Source: Povalibacter uvarum (lineage in GTDB: Bacteria; Pseudomonadota; Gammaproteobacteria; Steroidobacterales; Steroidobacteraceae). From it: a stretch of 64,000 nucleotides of DNA. The position numbers and the translations under genes are program-made. Below are positions 31,691 through 40,041 of this stretch, piece by piece. The stretch is from positions 248,001-312,000 of the forward strand of contig NZ_JACHHZ010000003.1 of assembly GCF_014202975.1 (NCBI RefSeq), written 5' to 3'. Each line of letters begins with the position of its first letter. Position 1 is the stretch's first letter. Under the pieces are notes generated by a model. That model had not been told where the DNA came from. It searched no databases and worked only from the letters and a program-made list of their open reading frames with translations.

Positions 31691-33043
31691 ATGGCGAACG
31701 TGGAAGCGCTGGCTCAGTCCGGTGCATCGTCGAAGACGATTCCGGTTCAACAGAACTGGTCGCTGATCCGTCATGCGCTGGCGCTGCGTTATAACCTGCT
31801 GCCGCACGTCATCGAGCTCGAGAAGCGCTACGGCCGCGTCTGGTACACGCCAATGGGGCCGGCGGGAATGATCAGCCTGCTCGGGCCGGATGCGCTCGAG
31901 CTCGTCCTCAAGAATCGCGACGGCGCGTTTTCCAGTGCAAAGGGATGGGAGTTCTTCATCGGTCGCGTGTTTCCCGGCGCGATCATGGCGATGGATGGCG
32001 ATCAGCATCGCTATCAGCGCCGCATCATGCAGGTTGCGTTCCGCCGCTCCGCGCTGCATGCGTACCTGCAACAGATGGCACCCGCCATCGATACCGGCAT
32101 CGATGCCTGGCTCCCGCCGAACACTGAAGCGACACGACGTTTCTTCCCGCTGATCAAACAGCTGACGCTCGATCTTGCAGCTTCAGTGTTCATGGGCGTC
32201 GAATTGGGCGCGGATGCGACGCGGCTCAATCGCGCTTTCGTCGACACTGTCGCGGCTTCGATGGCGATCGTGCGCAAGCCGATCCCTGGTCTCGGTATGT
32301 GGCGCGGTGTGCGCGGCCGTCAGGTGCTGGTCGAACGCTTCCGTTCACTGATACCGGAGAAGCGCGCCCGGCACACCAGCGATTTCTTCAGCGAGTTCTG
32401 TCACGCCGAGAGCGAGCAGGGCGAGAAGTTCACGGACCAGGAAATCATCGATCACATGATCTTCCTGATGATGGCGGCGCACGACACGACGACCAGCACT
32501 CTGACGACGATGATGTATCTGCTGGCGCGTCATCCGCAGTGGCAGCATCGCCTGCGCGAGAGCGCGAAAGCGCTTGGCAAGGAGCATCTCGACTACGACG
32601 ATCTCGACAAAGTCGATGAGCTCGGCTGGGTCATGCGCGAGGCGCTCAGGATGTATCCGCCGCTCACATCGATGCCGCGCGGTGTCGTTGCGGACGTGGA
32701 ATTCCAGGGCTTCCGCATTCCCGCGGGCTCGATGGTCGGCATCTATCCGATCCACACGCACTACATGCCGGAGCTGTGGACCGATCCCTATCGGTTCGAC
32801 CCGGAGCGCTTCAGTCCTTCGCGTCAGGAAGATCGTCGCCACTCATTTGCGTGGACGCCCTTCGGCGGTGGCGCGCACATGTGCATCGGTCAGCATTTCG
32901 CGACGCTGCAAGTGAAGGCGATCATGCATCGGCTCCTGCTCCGCTATCGCTGGAGTACGGCCGAAGGCTACGAGATGCCGTACCAGATGGTGCCGATCGC
33001 GAAGCCGCGAGATGGGCTGCCTCTGCGGTTCGGGCGTCTTTAA
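31691..33043 (+). CDS. Cytochrome P450
   Basis: The 450-residue protein carries all P450 landmarks: oxygen-activation I-helix AHDTTT (263-268), ExxR as EALR (317-320), PERF (371-374), and the haem loop FGGGAHMCIG (391-400) with the ligand Cys398. The haem loop and I-helix resemble class E/CYP51-CYP102-like rather than typical bacterial class B enzymes. GGGAGG precedes ATG 31691. In an operon with the MFS carrier. It overlaps the convergent FAD enzyme by 4 bases. Redox partner not adjacent. Substrate unknown, probably hydrophobic. Confidence 0.9.
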   Translation: MANVEALAQSGASSKTIPVQQNWSLIRHALALRYNLLPHVIELEKRYGRVWYTPMGPAGMISLLGPDALELVLKNRDGAFSSAKGWEFFIGRVFPGAIMAMDGDQHRYQRRIMQVAFRRSALHAYLQQMAPAIDTGIDAWLPPNTEATRRFFPLIKQLTLDLAASVFMGVELGADATRLNRAFVDTVAASMAIVRKPIPGLGMWRGVRGRQVLVERFRSLIPEKRARHTSDFFSEFCHAESEQGEKFTDQEIIDHMIFLMMAAHDTTTSTLTTMMYLLARHPQWQHRLRESAKALGKEHLDYDDLDKVDELGWVMREALRMYPPLTSMPRGVVADVEFQGFRIPAGSMVGIYPIHTHYMPELWTDPYRFDPERFSPSRQEDRRHSFAWTPFGGGAHMCIGQHFATLQVKAIMHRLLLRYRWSTAEGYEMPYQMVPIAKPRDGLPLRFGRL

Positions 33044-34662
33044 CCGGCCCGCTGCAACCGCCGCTTGCTGAAGTCCGCGATCACCTCGCGAGCTGCATTG
33101 TGTCCCGGCGCGCCGGTCACTCCGCCTCCTGGGTGCGTTCCTGATCCGCACATGTACAAGCCGGGCAACGGGCCGCGATAGTTGCCGTGCCCGAGCGTCG
33201 GGCGTGCCGAGAACATTTGATCGAGGCTCAGCGCGCCGTGGAAGATATCGCCGCCGATGAGTCCGAACGTTCGTTCGAGATCGAGCGGGCTGTTGATCTG
33301 GCGACCCAGGACCGAGGCCTTGAAGTTCGGTGCGTGCGCGTTGACGGTGTCGATCATGAGGTCCGCGACGGTTTCGCGATGCGTGTCCCACGACTCGCCA
33401 TTCGGCAACTGCGGCGCGACGTGCTGGCAGAAGAGGCTGGCGACGTGCTGGCCTTGCGGCGCAAGGCTGTCGTCGAGCGTCGAAGGAATGAGCACCTCGA
33501 CGATAGGCTGCTTCGACCAGCCATGTGAGCGTGCATCGAAGTACGCGCGTTCCATATAAGCAAGGCTCGGAGCGATGATGATGCCCGCGGTGTGATGCGG
33601 CGCTCGCACTTTGCCAGGCAAGCAAGTGAAGTCAGGCAGTTCGGAGAGAGCGACATTCATCCGGAACGTTCCCGAACCGCAGCGGTAGCGCTCGATCTTG
33701 TCGCGGAACGGAGCGGGCAATACGGCCGGATCGATCAGCCGCTCATACAGCAGTTTGGGATTGAGATTCGAGACGACGGCGGAAGCATGGAAGGTTTCGC
33801 CCGATTCAGTGACGGCGCCGATCGCACGGCCTTCCTTCACGAGGATTTCCTTGACGCCTGAGCTGACGTGGATGTCGACGCCACGCGATGCGGCGCACTT
33901 TGCCATCGCCTGAGTGATGGCGCCCATGCCGCCGATCGCATGGCCCCACGCGCCCTTCTTGCCGTTCACTTCACCGAACACGTGATGCAGCAGAACGTAC
34001 GCAGAGCCGGGCGAGTAGGGGCTCGCGTAGTTGCCGACGATGCCATCGAAACCGTACAGCGCCTTGATCGGGTCGCTCTCGAACCAGCGGTCGAGATAGT
34101 CGCCTGCTGAAGCCGAAAGCAGAGTGAGCAATTCCTGCCGCATCGACAGATCGAGCTTCTTCAGCCTCGCAGCGACATGTCCCGCGTGCATGATCTCCGG
34201 CAGCGCGGCGCCCCACGATCCAGACGTCACATTCGGCGGCGTCTCCAGAACCAGATCGCGCAGCACGTCAGCGATGACATCGAGATTCTCGCCGTAGGCA
34301 TCCAGCTTCTGGGCATCGCGCCGCGAGAACTTCGCGACTTCGTCGAAGGTCCTGCCGCCACCGCTGCACAGGTAGCGACCGTCTTCGGTCGGCAGGAAGT
34401 TCGAGATTTCCCGTTCGACGACCTTCAGCCCGTGCTTGTGCAGTTCGAGATCGCGGATGACCTTCGGATTGAGCAGCGACACCGTGTAGGACGCCACGGA
34501 GTTGCGGAAGCCGGGATGGAATTCCTCCGTAACCGCTGCGCCGCCGACGACATGGCGCCGTTCGAGCACAGTGACTTTGAGACCTTTCGCCGCGAGGTAG
34601 GCGGAGCAGACCAGGCCATTGTGGCCGCCGCCGACGATCAGGACATCGCTAGATTGCGCCAT
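33040..34662 (-). CDS. Phytoene-dehydrogenase-like FAD oxidoreductase
   Basis: The 540-residue protein begins with a classic FAD loop (VLIVGGGHNGLVCSAYLAAKG, residues 7-27) and ERRHVVGGAAVTEEF, typical of the CrtI/NAD(P)-oxidoreductase family. The C-terminal end has YMCGSGTHPGGGVTGAPGHNAA, the usual second FAD block. It probably desaturates, isomerises or oxidises a hydrophobic compound; carotenoid synthesis genes are not nearby, so a carotenoid role is not supported. Its start overlaps the 3' end of the Rieske gene by 14 bases (34649-34662), so both are in one transcript. Confidence 0.85.
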   Translation of the reverse strand: MAQSSDVLIVGGGHNGLVCSAYLAAKGLKVTVLERRHVVGGAAVTEEFHPGFRNSVASYTVSLLNPKVIRDLELHKHGLKVVEREISNFLPTEDGRYLCSGGGRTFDEVAKFSRRDAQKLDAYGENLDVIADVLRDLVLETPPNVTSGSWGAALPEIMHAGHVAARLKKLDLSMRQELLTLLSASAGDYLDRWFESDPIKALYGFDGIVGNYASPYSPGSAYVLLHHVFGEVNGKKGAWGHAIGGMGAITQAMAKCAASRGVDIHVSSGVKEILVKEGRAIGAVTESGETFHASAVVSNLNPKLLYERLIDPAVLPAPFRDKIERYRCGSGTFRMNVALSELPDFTCLPGKVRAPHHTAGIIIAPSLAYMERAYFDARSHGWSKQPIVEVLIPSTLDDSLAPQGQHVASLFCQHVAPQLPNGESWDTHRETVADLMIDTVNAHAPNFKASVLGRQINSPLDLERTFGLIGGDIFHGALSLDQMFSARPTLGHGNYRGPLPGLYMCGSGTHPGGGVTGAPGHNAAREVIADFSKRRLQRAG

Positions 34663-35809
34663 GAGGCTTCCGGGGGTGACGACTTTCGGGAATGATGCTG
34701 TGCATGCGCCGCGTGAAGCTGCGCAGACACACTTCGGATTCGCTCAACGGCCCGACGGTGTAGCTGCTCGACGCCATGCCTGCCTGCACGCGTTCGATCA
34801 GCGCTTTGTCCTCGACGTTGACCTGGCGATTGATGCGCCAGTTGAGGTAGCGCGCCGCCCGCATTTCGCGGCGACTGTCGGGATGCACATACGCGATCTC
34901 GCGGATCATCGTCTCGGTCGGTGAGACGGGCAGGAACTGCATGAAGTCGATCTGATCGGGATAGATGTCGAAGGCGACATTCGGCCAGAGCTTGAAGTAA
35001 GTCCACAGCCGCTGGCGTTCGGGCGGCAGGAAATCCACATTCGGCAGCAACTTCTGATAACGCCGCTCCGACCAGTTGCGCGAAGGTTCATCGCGCAGCA
35101 CGCCCCACATCTTGTCCGCCCAGTCCTGTGCTTCGATGCCGTAGCTCTTTCCGAACAGTCGCGTGAGCCCCGGGTGCGCGACGTTGATGTGCATCGCGTC
35201 CGAATAATTGTCCGCGACGTTCTTCCAGTTCACCGAGCGGGGACGCAGCGTCACGCGGCCTTGCGGGATCAGTTCCTCCATCCGGTAAGCGGCCATTTCA
35301 TCGGCGTAGGGACCGAACTGCTCGCGCACGCCGGGCAGCCCGGGCTCGAAACGGATGAAGATGAAGCCGAGGAAAATGTCCTGTTCGAGCTGGACGAGGC
35401 CGTGTCTGTCCTGCTCGAAATCCCGGAAGGTATTGCGATGAGGGACAGCGACCAGGTGCCCATCGAGCGCGTATGTCCATGCGTGATAGGGACAGGTGAT
35501 CCGGCCGGCGCAGTGACCCTTCGGTCCATCCAGCAACCGGGCGGCACGGTGCCGGCAAACGTTATGGAAACTGCGGATGCGATCGCCTTCGCCACGCACG
35601 ACCACGACGGATTCGCCGAGCAGGTCGAGGCAGTGGTAGTCGCCGATTCGCGGGATGTCGCTGGTGTGGCAGACCAGCTGCCAGCTGGTGCGGAAGATCG
35701 TTCGCTTCTCCAGTTCGAAGAAGTCGCGATCCGAGTAGATCCATCCGGGCAGGCCGACGGCGGTGTCGTCCTGCGCGAACGAATGCGATGGCTGGGCGGC
35801 GGCGTTCAT
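34649..35809 (-). CDS. Rieske ring-hydroxylating oxygenase, alpha subunit
   Basis: A 386-residue protein with N-terminal Rieske [2Fe-2S] site: CRHRAARLLDG then CPYHAW (Cys-x-His and Cys-x2-His, residues ~86-112), and a C-terminal catalytic domain with an iron-site block NYSDAMHINVAHPG (Asp/His ligands, ~200-213). It would hydroxylate or demethylate an aromatic or similar ring using an external reductase. No beta subunit or reductase is adjacent, which points to an alpha-only (alpha3) oxygenase such as O-demethylase or choline-type enzymes. Overlaps the FAD oxidoreductase downstream. Confidence 0.88.
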   Translation of the reverse strand: MNAAAQPSHSFAQDDTAVGLPGWIYSDRDFFELEKRTIFRTSWQLVCHTSDIPRIGDYHCLDLLGESVVVVRGEGDRIRSFHNVCRHRAARLLDGPKGHCAGRITCPYHAWTYALDGHLVAVPHRNTFRDFEQDRHGLVQLEQDIFLGFIFIRFEPGLPGVREQFGPYADEMAAYRMEELIPQGRVTLRPRSVNWKNVADNYSDAMHINVAHPGLTRLFGKSYGIEAQDWADKMWGVLRDEPSRNWSERRYQKLLPNVDFLPPERQRLWTYFKLWPNVAFDIYPDQIDFMQFLPVSPTETMIREIAYVHPDSRREMRAARYLNWRINRQVNVEDKALIERVQAGMASSSYTVGPLSESEVCLRSFTRRMHSIIPESRHPRKPHGAI

Positions 35810-35857
35810 GGCGAGCCTCCTCCGGGCGGCGGGTCGCCCCGACGATAGCGCATCGGC

Positions 35858-36682
35858 TCAGCCCGGTGCGAGTTTCAGGCAGCGGGCCAGCAGGCGGGGA
35901 TTGTCGAATTCGACTGTCAGAGCGCGGAACGCGTCGGTTGGGCCACGCCACCGCAGTTCCTCGACGTCAGCAAAAAGCGGGGCATCCGTCCGCAGGGTCG
36001 CAAGCTTCTTGAAGAGCAGGGCCTGTTCCTGGTTGTCGCCGAGCACGTTTGGAGGAAAGCTTTCAATCGGGCCGTACTTGCTGATCATCCGCGCCGCCCC
36101 GACCTTGCCGATGCCCTCGATGCCGGGATAGCCGTCCGCGGTGTCGCCGACGAGCCCGAGGAAGTCCGGGATCAGCCGCGGTTCGACGCCGAACTTCTTG
36201 ACGACCCCGTCGGCGTTGCGGATCTCCTTCGCACGCCGGTCGACCTGCACGATGCGATCGCCATCGACGCACTGGGCGAGATCCTTGTCGGTCGTCCAGA
36301 TGCTGATCTTTTCGACTCGCTTGTCTTTGCCCGCGAGATGCGCGGCTGACGCGAGCGCATCGTCCGCTTCGAGGTCCGTCATGGGCCACACCACGACGCC
36401 CATCGCAGCGATTGCGCGTTCGAGCGGATGAAACTGGGCGAGCAGGGCAGGCTCGATGCCTTCGCCCGTCTTGTAGCCCGGCCACATCGAGTTCCGGAAC
36501 GATTCGATCACGTGGTCGGTCGCGACACCGATGTGCGTCGCGCCGCCTTCGATCATCTCGAGCAGCGTGTTGAGCACGCCGACGGTCGCGCCGAACGGGG
36601 CATCCTTGCCTTTGTTGAACCGTCGCAGTCCGTAGAAGTGCCGGAACAGCTCGTACGTGCCGTCGACGAGATGGACGATCAT
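35858..36682 (-). CDS. Stand-alone 5'-3' exonuclease / flap endonuclease
   Basis: The 274-residue protein matches the N-terminal exonuclease domain of DNA polymerase I without the polymerase. It starts VHLVDGTYELFRHFYG (first catalytic Asp), has TDLEADDALAS (acidic metal residues, ~107-117), TTDKDLAQCV (~134-143), and FLGLVGDTADGYPGIEGIGKVGAARM, the helix-hairpin-helix with its metal-binding Asp. It would remove 5' flaps or RNA primers. It lies between a Rieske gene and a peptidase gene on the same strand, with 10 bases to the latter, without functional relation. Confidence 0.9.
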   Translation of the reverse strand: MIVHLVDGTYELFRHFYGLRRFNKGKDAPFGATVGVLNTLLEMIEGGATHIGVATDHVIESFRNSMWPGYKTGEGIEPALLAQFHPLERAIAAMGVVVWPMTDLEADDALASAAHLAGKDKRVEKISIWTTDKDLAQCVDGDRIVQVDRRAKEIRNADGVVKKFGVEPRLIPDFLGLVGDTADGYPGIEGIGKVGAARMISKYGPIESFPPNVLGDNQEQALLFKKLATLRTDAPLFADVEELRWRGPTDAFRALTVEFDNPRLLARCLKLAPG

Positions 36683-36692
36683 GGTTGGCTGG

Positions 36693-38132
36693 TCACTTCC
36701 CGCCCGCGTACATCTTCGTCAACCGGTGCAGGAACTCGCGTCCCTCGAGCAGCGACTGCTTGCGCATGCGCTCGTTCAGACCGTGGGCATTCGTCGTCGC
36801 GCCGTCGGAGAAGATGCCGGAGACGCCGTAGGTCGGAATGCCGATCGGTGTGAGGAAGCGGCCATCGGTCGCGCCCGATGCCTGCGCGGGAACGACCGGA
36901 ACGCCAGGGAACATCTCAGCCGTGAGCTTCTCTATCGGCGCCATGATTTCCTTCGTCAGGGTCGGCGGCGGTCCGGCCTTCTCCGGTTCTGCCTGGAACT
37001 TCACTTTCACGCCCGGATCGTCGATCACCTTGATGAGTGCCTGGCGAATTTCTTCGGCCGGATGGCCGGGGAAGATGCGGCAATTCACGTTCGCGGTGAC
37101 GTGCTGCGGCAACGCGTTGGGCGCGTGGCCGCCATCGATCATCGTGGCGACGCACGTGGTGTGCAGCATGCTGTTGATACTGGGGTCCTGCTTCAACCGG
37201 CCGATCGCTGCGGCATCGCCGTTCGCTGCTGCTTTCATGTCCGCGCCGCGCTCGCCGCCGACGATGGCGCCGAATTTCTGGAAGTAACCGCGCGTGGCGT
37301 CGTTGAACTCGATCGGGAATTCATGCGCCTGCACTTTCTCCATCGCCCGCATCATCTGGTAGATCGCGTTGTCCGATGTCGGACGCGAAGAGTGGCCGCC
37401 GGCGTTCACGGTCTCGATCGTGTAGTCCTGATAGAGCTTCTCGCCCGCCTGGATGCCGTTGTACAGGTAAGCGCCCGTCTTGCGGTCGAGACGGCCGCCG
37501 CCACCTTCGTTGAGAGCGAACGCAGCGTCGATCAGGTCGCGATGCTTTTCGACGAGATAGCTCACGCCGTTGAACGTGTTCGGGGATTCCTCGCCGCACG
37601 TCAACGCGAGCTTGATCGTGCGCTTGGGCTTGTAGCCTTCCTGTTTGAAACGAACCATCGAGTCGGTGAAGATCGCGGCCATCGCCTTGTCGTCAGAGGC
37701 GCCGCGTGCGTAAAAATAGCCGCCTTCCTCCGTCAGCTTGAACGGATCGCGTTCCCAGTCTTCCCGGTTCGCTTCGACGACGTCGATGTGCGCGAGGAGC
37801 ATGATCGCCTTCAGGCTCGGGTCGCTGCCCGGCAGCACGGCGATCAGGTTGCCGTCCTTTGGACGATCGGGCGGGACAATGACGTGCAGATCGCCCGCCG
37901 GAAAGCCGGCCCGCACCAGATGTGCCTTCATTGCCTCGGAGGCCTGCGTGCACGAGCCGACGGACAGCGTCGTGTTGATCTCCACCAGTTCCTTGTAGAG
38001 ATCGAGGAATGCAGGCTCGCCTTCGCGCGCCTGCTTGGACGCGCCCGACAGCTTGCTTCCAGTGATGTTCGCGGCGTGGCTCATGCCGGCCATCACGCAC
38101 AGGCCGGCGAGTAGGGTGGTACGCAGGAGCAT
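36693..38132 (-). CDS. Secreted M20-family metallopeptidase
   Basis: A 479-residue protein with signal peptide (LRTTLLAGLCVMAGMSHAA). Zinc-site motifs of M20: LLAHIDVV (His/Asp, ~111-118), YARGASDDK (Asp, ~140-148), CGEESPN (Glu pair, ~175) and a C-terminal region with a late His (TNAHGLNE). A dimerisation insert lies in the middle (~220-340). It hydrolyses small peptides or acyl amino acids in the periplasm. First of a short run of genes read toward the exonuclease. Confidence 0.9.
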   Translation of the reverse strand: MLLRTTLLAGLCVMAGMSHAANITGSKLSGASKQAREGEPAFLDLYKELVEINTTLSVGSCTQASEAMKAHLVRAGFPAGDLHVIVPPDRPKDGNLIAVLPGSDPSLKAIMLLAHIDVVEANREDWERDPFKLTEEGGYFYARGASDDKAMAAIFTDSMVRFKQEGYKPKRTIKLALTCGEESPNTFNGVSYLVEKHRDLIDAAFALNEGGGGRLDRKTGAYLYNGIQAGEKLYQDYTIETVNAGGHSSRPTSDNAIYQMMRAMEKVQAHEFPIEFNDATRGYFQKFGAIVGGERGADMKAAANGDAAAIGRLKQDPSINSMLHTTCVATMIDGGHAPNALPQHVTANVNCRIFPGHPAEEIRQALIKVIDDPGVKVKFQAEPEKAGPPPTLTKEIMAPIEKLTAEMFPGVPVVPAQASGATDGRFLTPIGIPTYGVSGIFSDGATTNAHGLNERMRKQSLLEGREFLHRLTKMYAGGK

Positions 38133-38173
38133 GGATCACCTGATGGGAGGAGGTGATCCGGAGGATAGACGGA

Positions 38174-39490
38174 TCAGTGCTTCTTCGGAATCCTCACCGG
38201 CAGCGTCCGGTAGCCGCGCACGAACGTCGAATACACCCGCTCAGGTTCACCCGTAACCTCGATCACGGGGAAACGCTTCATGATCTCTTCCCAGATGATC
38301 TGCAGCTGCAGTTCGGCCAGTCGATTGCCGACGCAGCGATGGATGCCGTAGCCGAAGGAAATGTGCTGGCGCGGGCGGGCGCGGTCGATCAGATAACTCT
38401 CGGGATGCTCGATCATCGAGGCATCGCGATTGCCCGAGATGTACCACATGATCACTTTGTCGCCCTTGCGGATCGTCTTGCCGCCGAACTCGACGTCTTC
38501 AACCGCTGTGCGACGCATGTGCGCCAGCGGGGTCTGCCAGCGAATCGTCTCCGACACCATGCTCGGAATGAGATCCGGGCGTTCGCGCAGCTTGGCGTAC
38601 TGGTCGGGATTCTGATTCAGCGCCAGCACGCTGCCGGTGATGGTGTTGCGCGTCGTGTCATTGCCGCCGACGATCAGCAGGATCACGTTGCCCTGGAATT
38701 CGAACGGCGGCATGTTTCGCGTCTCGGGTCCGTGCGCGAGCATCGATACGAGATCGTTGCCCGGCTCCCGCGCGCGTTCATGCCAGAGCGCCTGGAACGT
38801 CGTGAAGCATTCACCCATTTCCTCGACCCACTGTTCGGGTGTGTCGATCACGCCGCCGCCGGGTACCGCGGTTGCGACGTCCGACCAGCGTGTCAGCTTG
38901 CGCCGATGTTCCTGCGGAAACTCGAACAGCGTCGCAAGCGTCATCGCCGTCAGTTCCATCGAAACCTTGTCGACCCAGTCGAACTCCACGCCGATCGGCA
39001 GGCTGTCGAGGATCGCTGCCGCGCGAGTGCGGATCAGCGGCTCGAGTATCTTCAGATTGCCGGGCGCAACGATCGGCTGGACCGTCTTGCGCTGCACGTC
39101 GTGCTTCGGCGGATCCATCGCGATGAACATCGGCAGCGGCGCGCGATCCTGGCCGTTGCCGAACAGCGTGATCCCGCCCAGCGACGCTTCGGACGAGAAC
39201 TGCTTGTGGTTCGTGTCGACCGCCATGATGTCGCTGTAGCGGGTGATCGACCAGTACGTGCCGTACATCGGGCTGTCGAAGCGATGCACCGGATCCTCGT
39301 TGCGCAGGCGCTCGAAGTACGGGCCGATGACGTCGTTGTGGAACAGCTTTGGATTCGCGACATCGATGTCCTCGATGCGCTTCGAATACGCGTCCGCGCG
39401 CGCTTCCTCGATGGTGCGCGGCGCTTCGGGGAATTGGCTCAGGTTATAGGAAACCGGAGGACCGGCTTTCGATGCCAGCGTCTCAGTCAT
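38174..39490 (-). CDS. Cytochrome P450, CYP153-like
   Basis: The 438-residue protein has an I-helix GGNDTTRNTITG (275-286), ExxR as ETIR (314-317), QTPLAHMRRTA just after, and haem loop FGYGIHRCVGNRLAELQLQ with Cys386. This combination is what I know from CYP153 enzymes, which hydroxylate alkanes, fatty acids and limonene-type compounds at terminal positions; some steroid P450s (CYP125/142) share parts of it. The ferredoxin gene lies 22 bases upstream on the same strand, giving it a redox partner. GGGG sits just before the ATG. Confidence 0.85.
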   Translation of the reverse strand: MTETLASKAGPPVSYNLSQFPEAPRTIEEARADAYSKRIEDIDVANPKLFHNDVIGPYFERLRNEDPVHRFDSPMYGTYWSITRYSDIMAVDTNHKQFSSEASLGGITLFGNGQDRAPLPMFIAMDPPKHDVQRKTVQPIVAPGNLKILEPLIRTRAAAILDSLPIGVEFDWVDKVSMELTAMTLATLFEFPQEHRRKLTRWSDVATAVPGGGVIDTPEQWVEEMGECFTTFQALWHERAREPGNDLVSMLAHGPETRNMPPFEFQGNVILLIVGGNDTTRNTITGSVLALNQNPDQYAKLRERPDLIPSMVSETIRWQTPLAHMRRTAVEDVEFGGKTIRKGDKVIMWYISGNRDASMIEHPESYLIDRARPRQHISFGYGIHRCVGNRLAELQLQIIWEEIMKRFPVIEVTGEPERVYSTFVRGYRTLPVRIPKKH

Positions 39491-39512
39491 TGGAACCCCC
39501 TTGAAGAAAGCT

Positions 39513-39833
39513 TCAGTGCTGCGCTTCGGGCAGATGAACGATCAGGCCGTCCAGTTCCTTGCGCATCCTAATCTGGCACGACAGGCGCGAGTCCTCCGCA
39601 ACTTCCGCACTGAACTGCAGCATGTCGGCCTCCTCGGGCGAGATCGGACCGACGGCGGCGCGCCATTGCGGATCAACGTGCACGTGGCACGTTCCGCACG
39701 CCAGACATCCACCGCAATCCCCGTCGATGCCGGGAATTTCGTTGTTGATGGCGCCCTGCATGACGGTCGATCCGTCGTCGAGCTCGACCGTGTGCCTGTT
39801 GCCGTCGTGAGTGATGTACGTGACGCGTCCCAT
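39513..39833 (-). CDS. [2Fe-2S] ferredoxin, putidaredoxin type
   Basis: A 106-residue protein with the adrenodoxin/putidaredoxin cluster pattern: CGGCLACGTC (Cys-x5-Cys-x2-Cys) near residues 40-49 and a fourth Cys in RLSCQIR near 86. An acidic stretch (SPEEADML) suits docking to P450 and reductase. It is the first gene of a pair with the CYP153-like P450 and should pass it electrons. A ferredoxin reductase gene is not in the window. I take ATG 39833, since upstream codons add unrelated sequence. The 208 bases to the divergent oxidase gene are the shared promoter region. Confidence 0.92.
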   Translation of the reverse strand: MGRVTYITHDGNRHTVELDDGSTVMQGAINNEIPGIDGDCGGCLACGTCHVHVDPQWRAAVGPISPEEADMLQFSAEVAEDSRLSCQIRMRKELDGLIVHLPEAQH

Positions 39834-40041
39834 TCGATCGATCCGTTCTTTACTGACAGCAATGAAAGTAACGAATGCACCGCGCGATGACAAGCCAACG
39901 GAAGGAGTAAGTTCGGTCGCATTGTCGGACAGTTGTGCGATGCAGGCCTGTCTTTCCTCAGGGCCGCTCGCTGACTTTAGGCGCATCCGCGATCCGCCTC
40001 GGCTCCCTATGGTGGATTTCCATCCAATATTCGGAGTCATC

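Noticed and set aside
33040-34662. Carotenoid biosynthesis (crtI) call
   Set aside because: Family resemblance only; no crtB/crtE-type gene is nearby and the neighbours are oxygenases.
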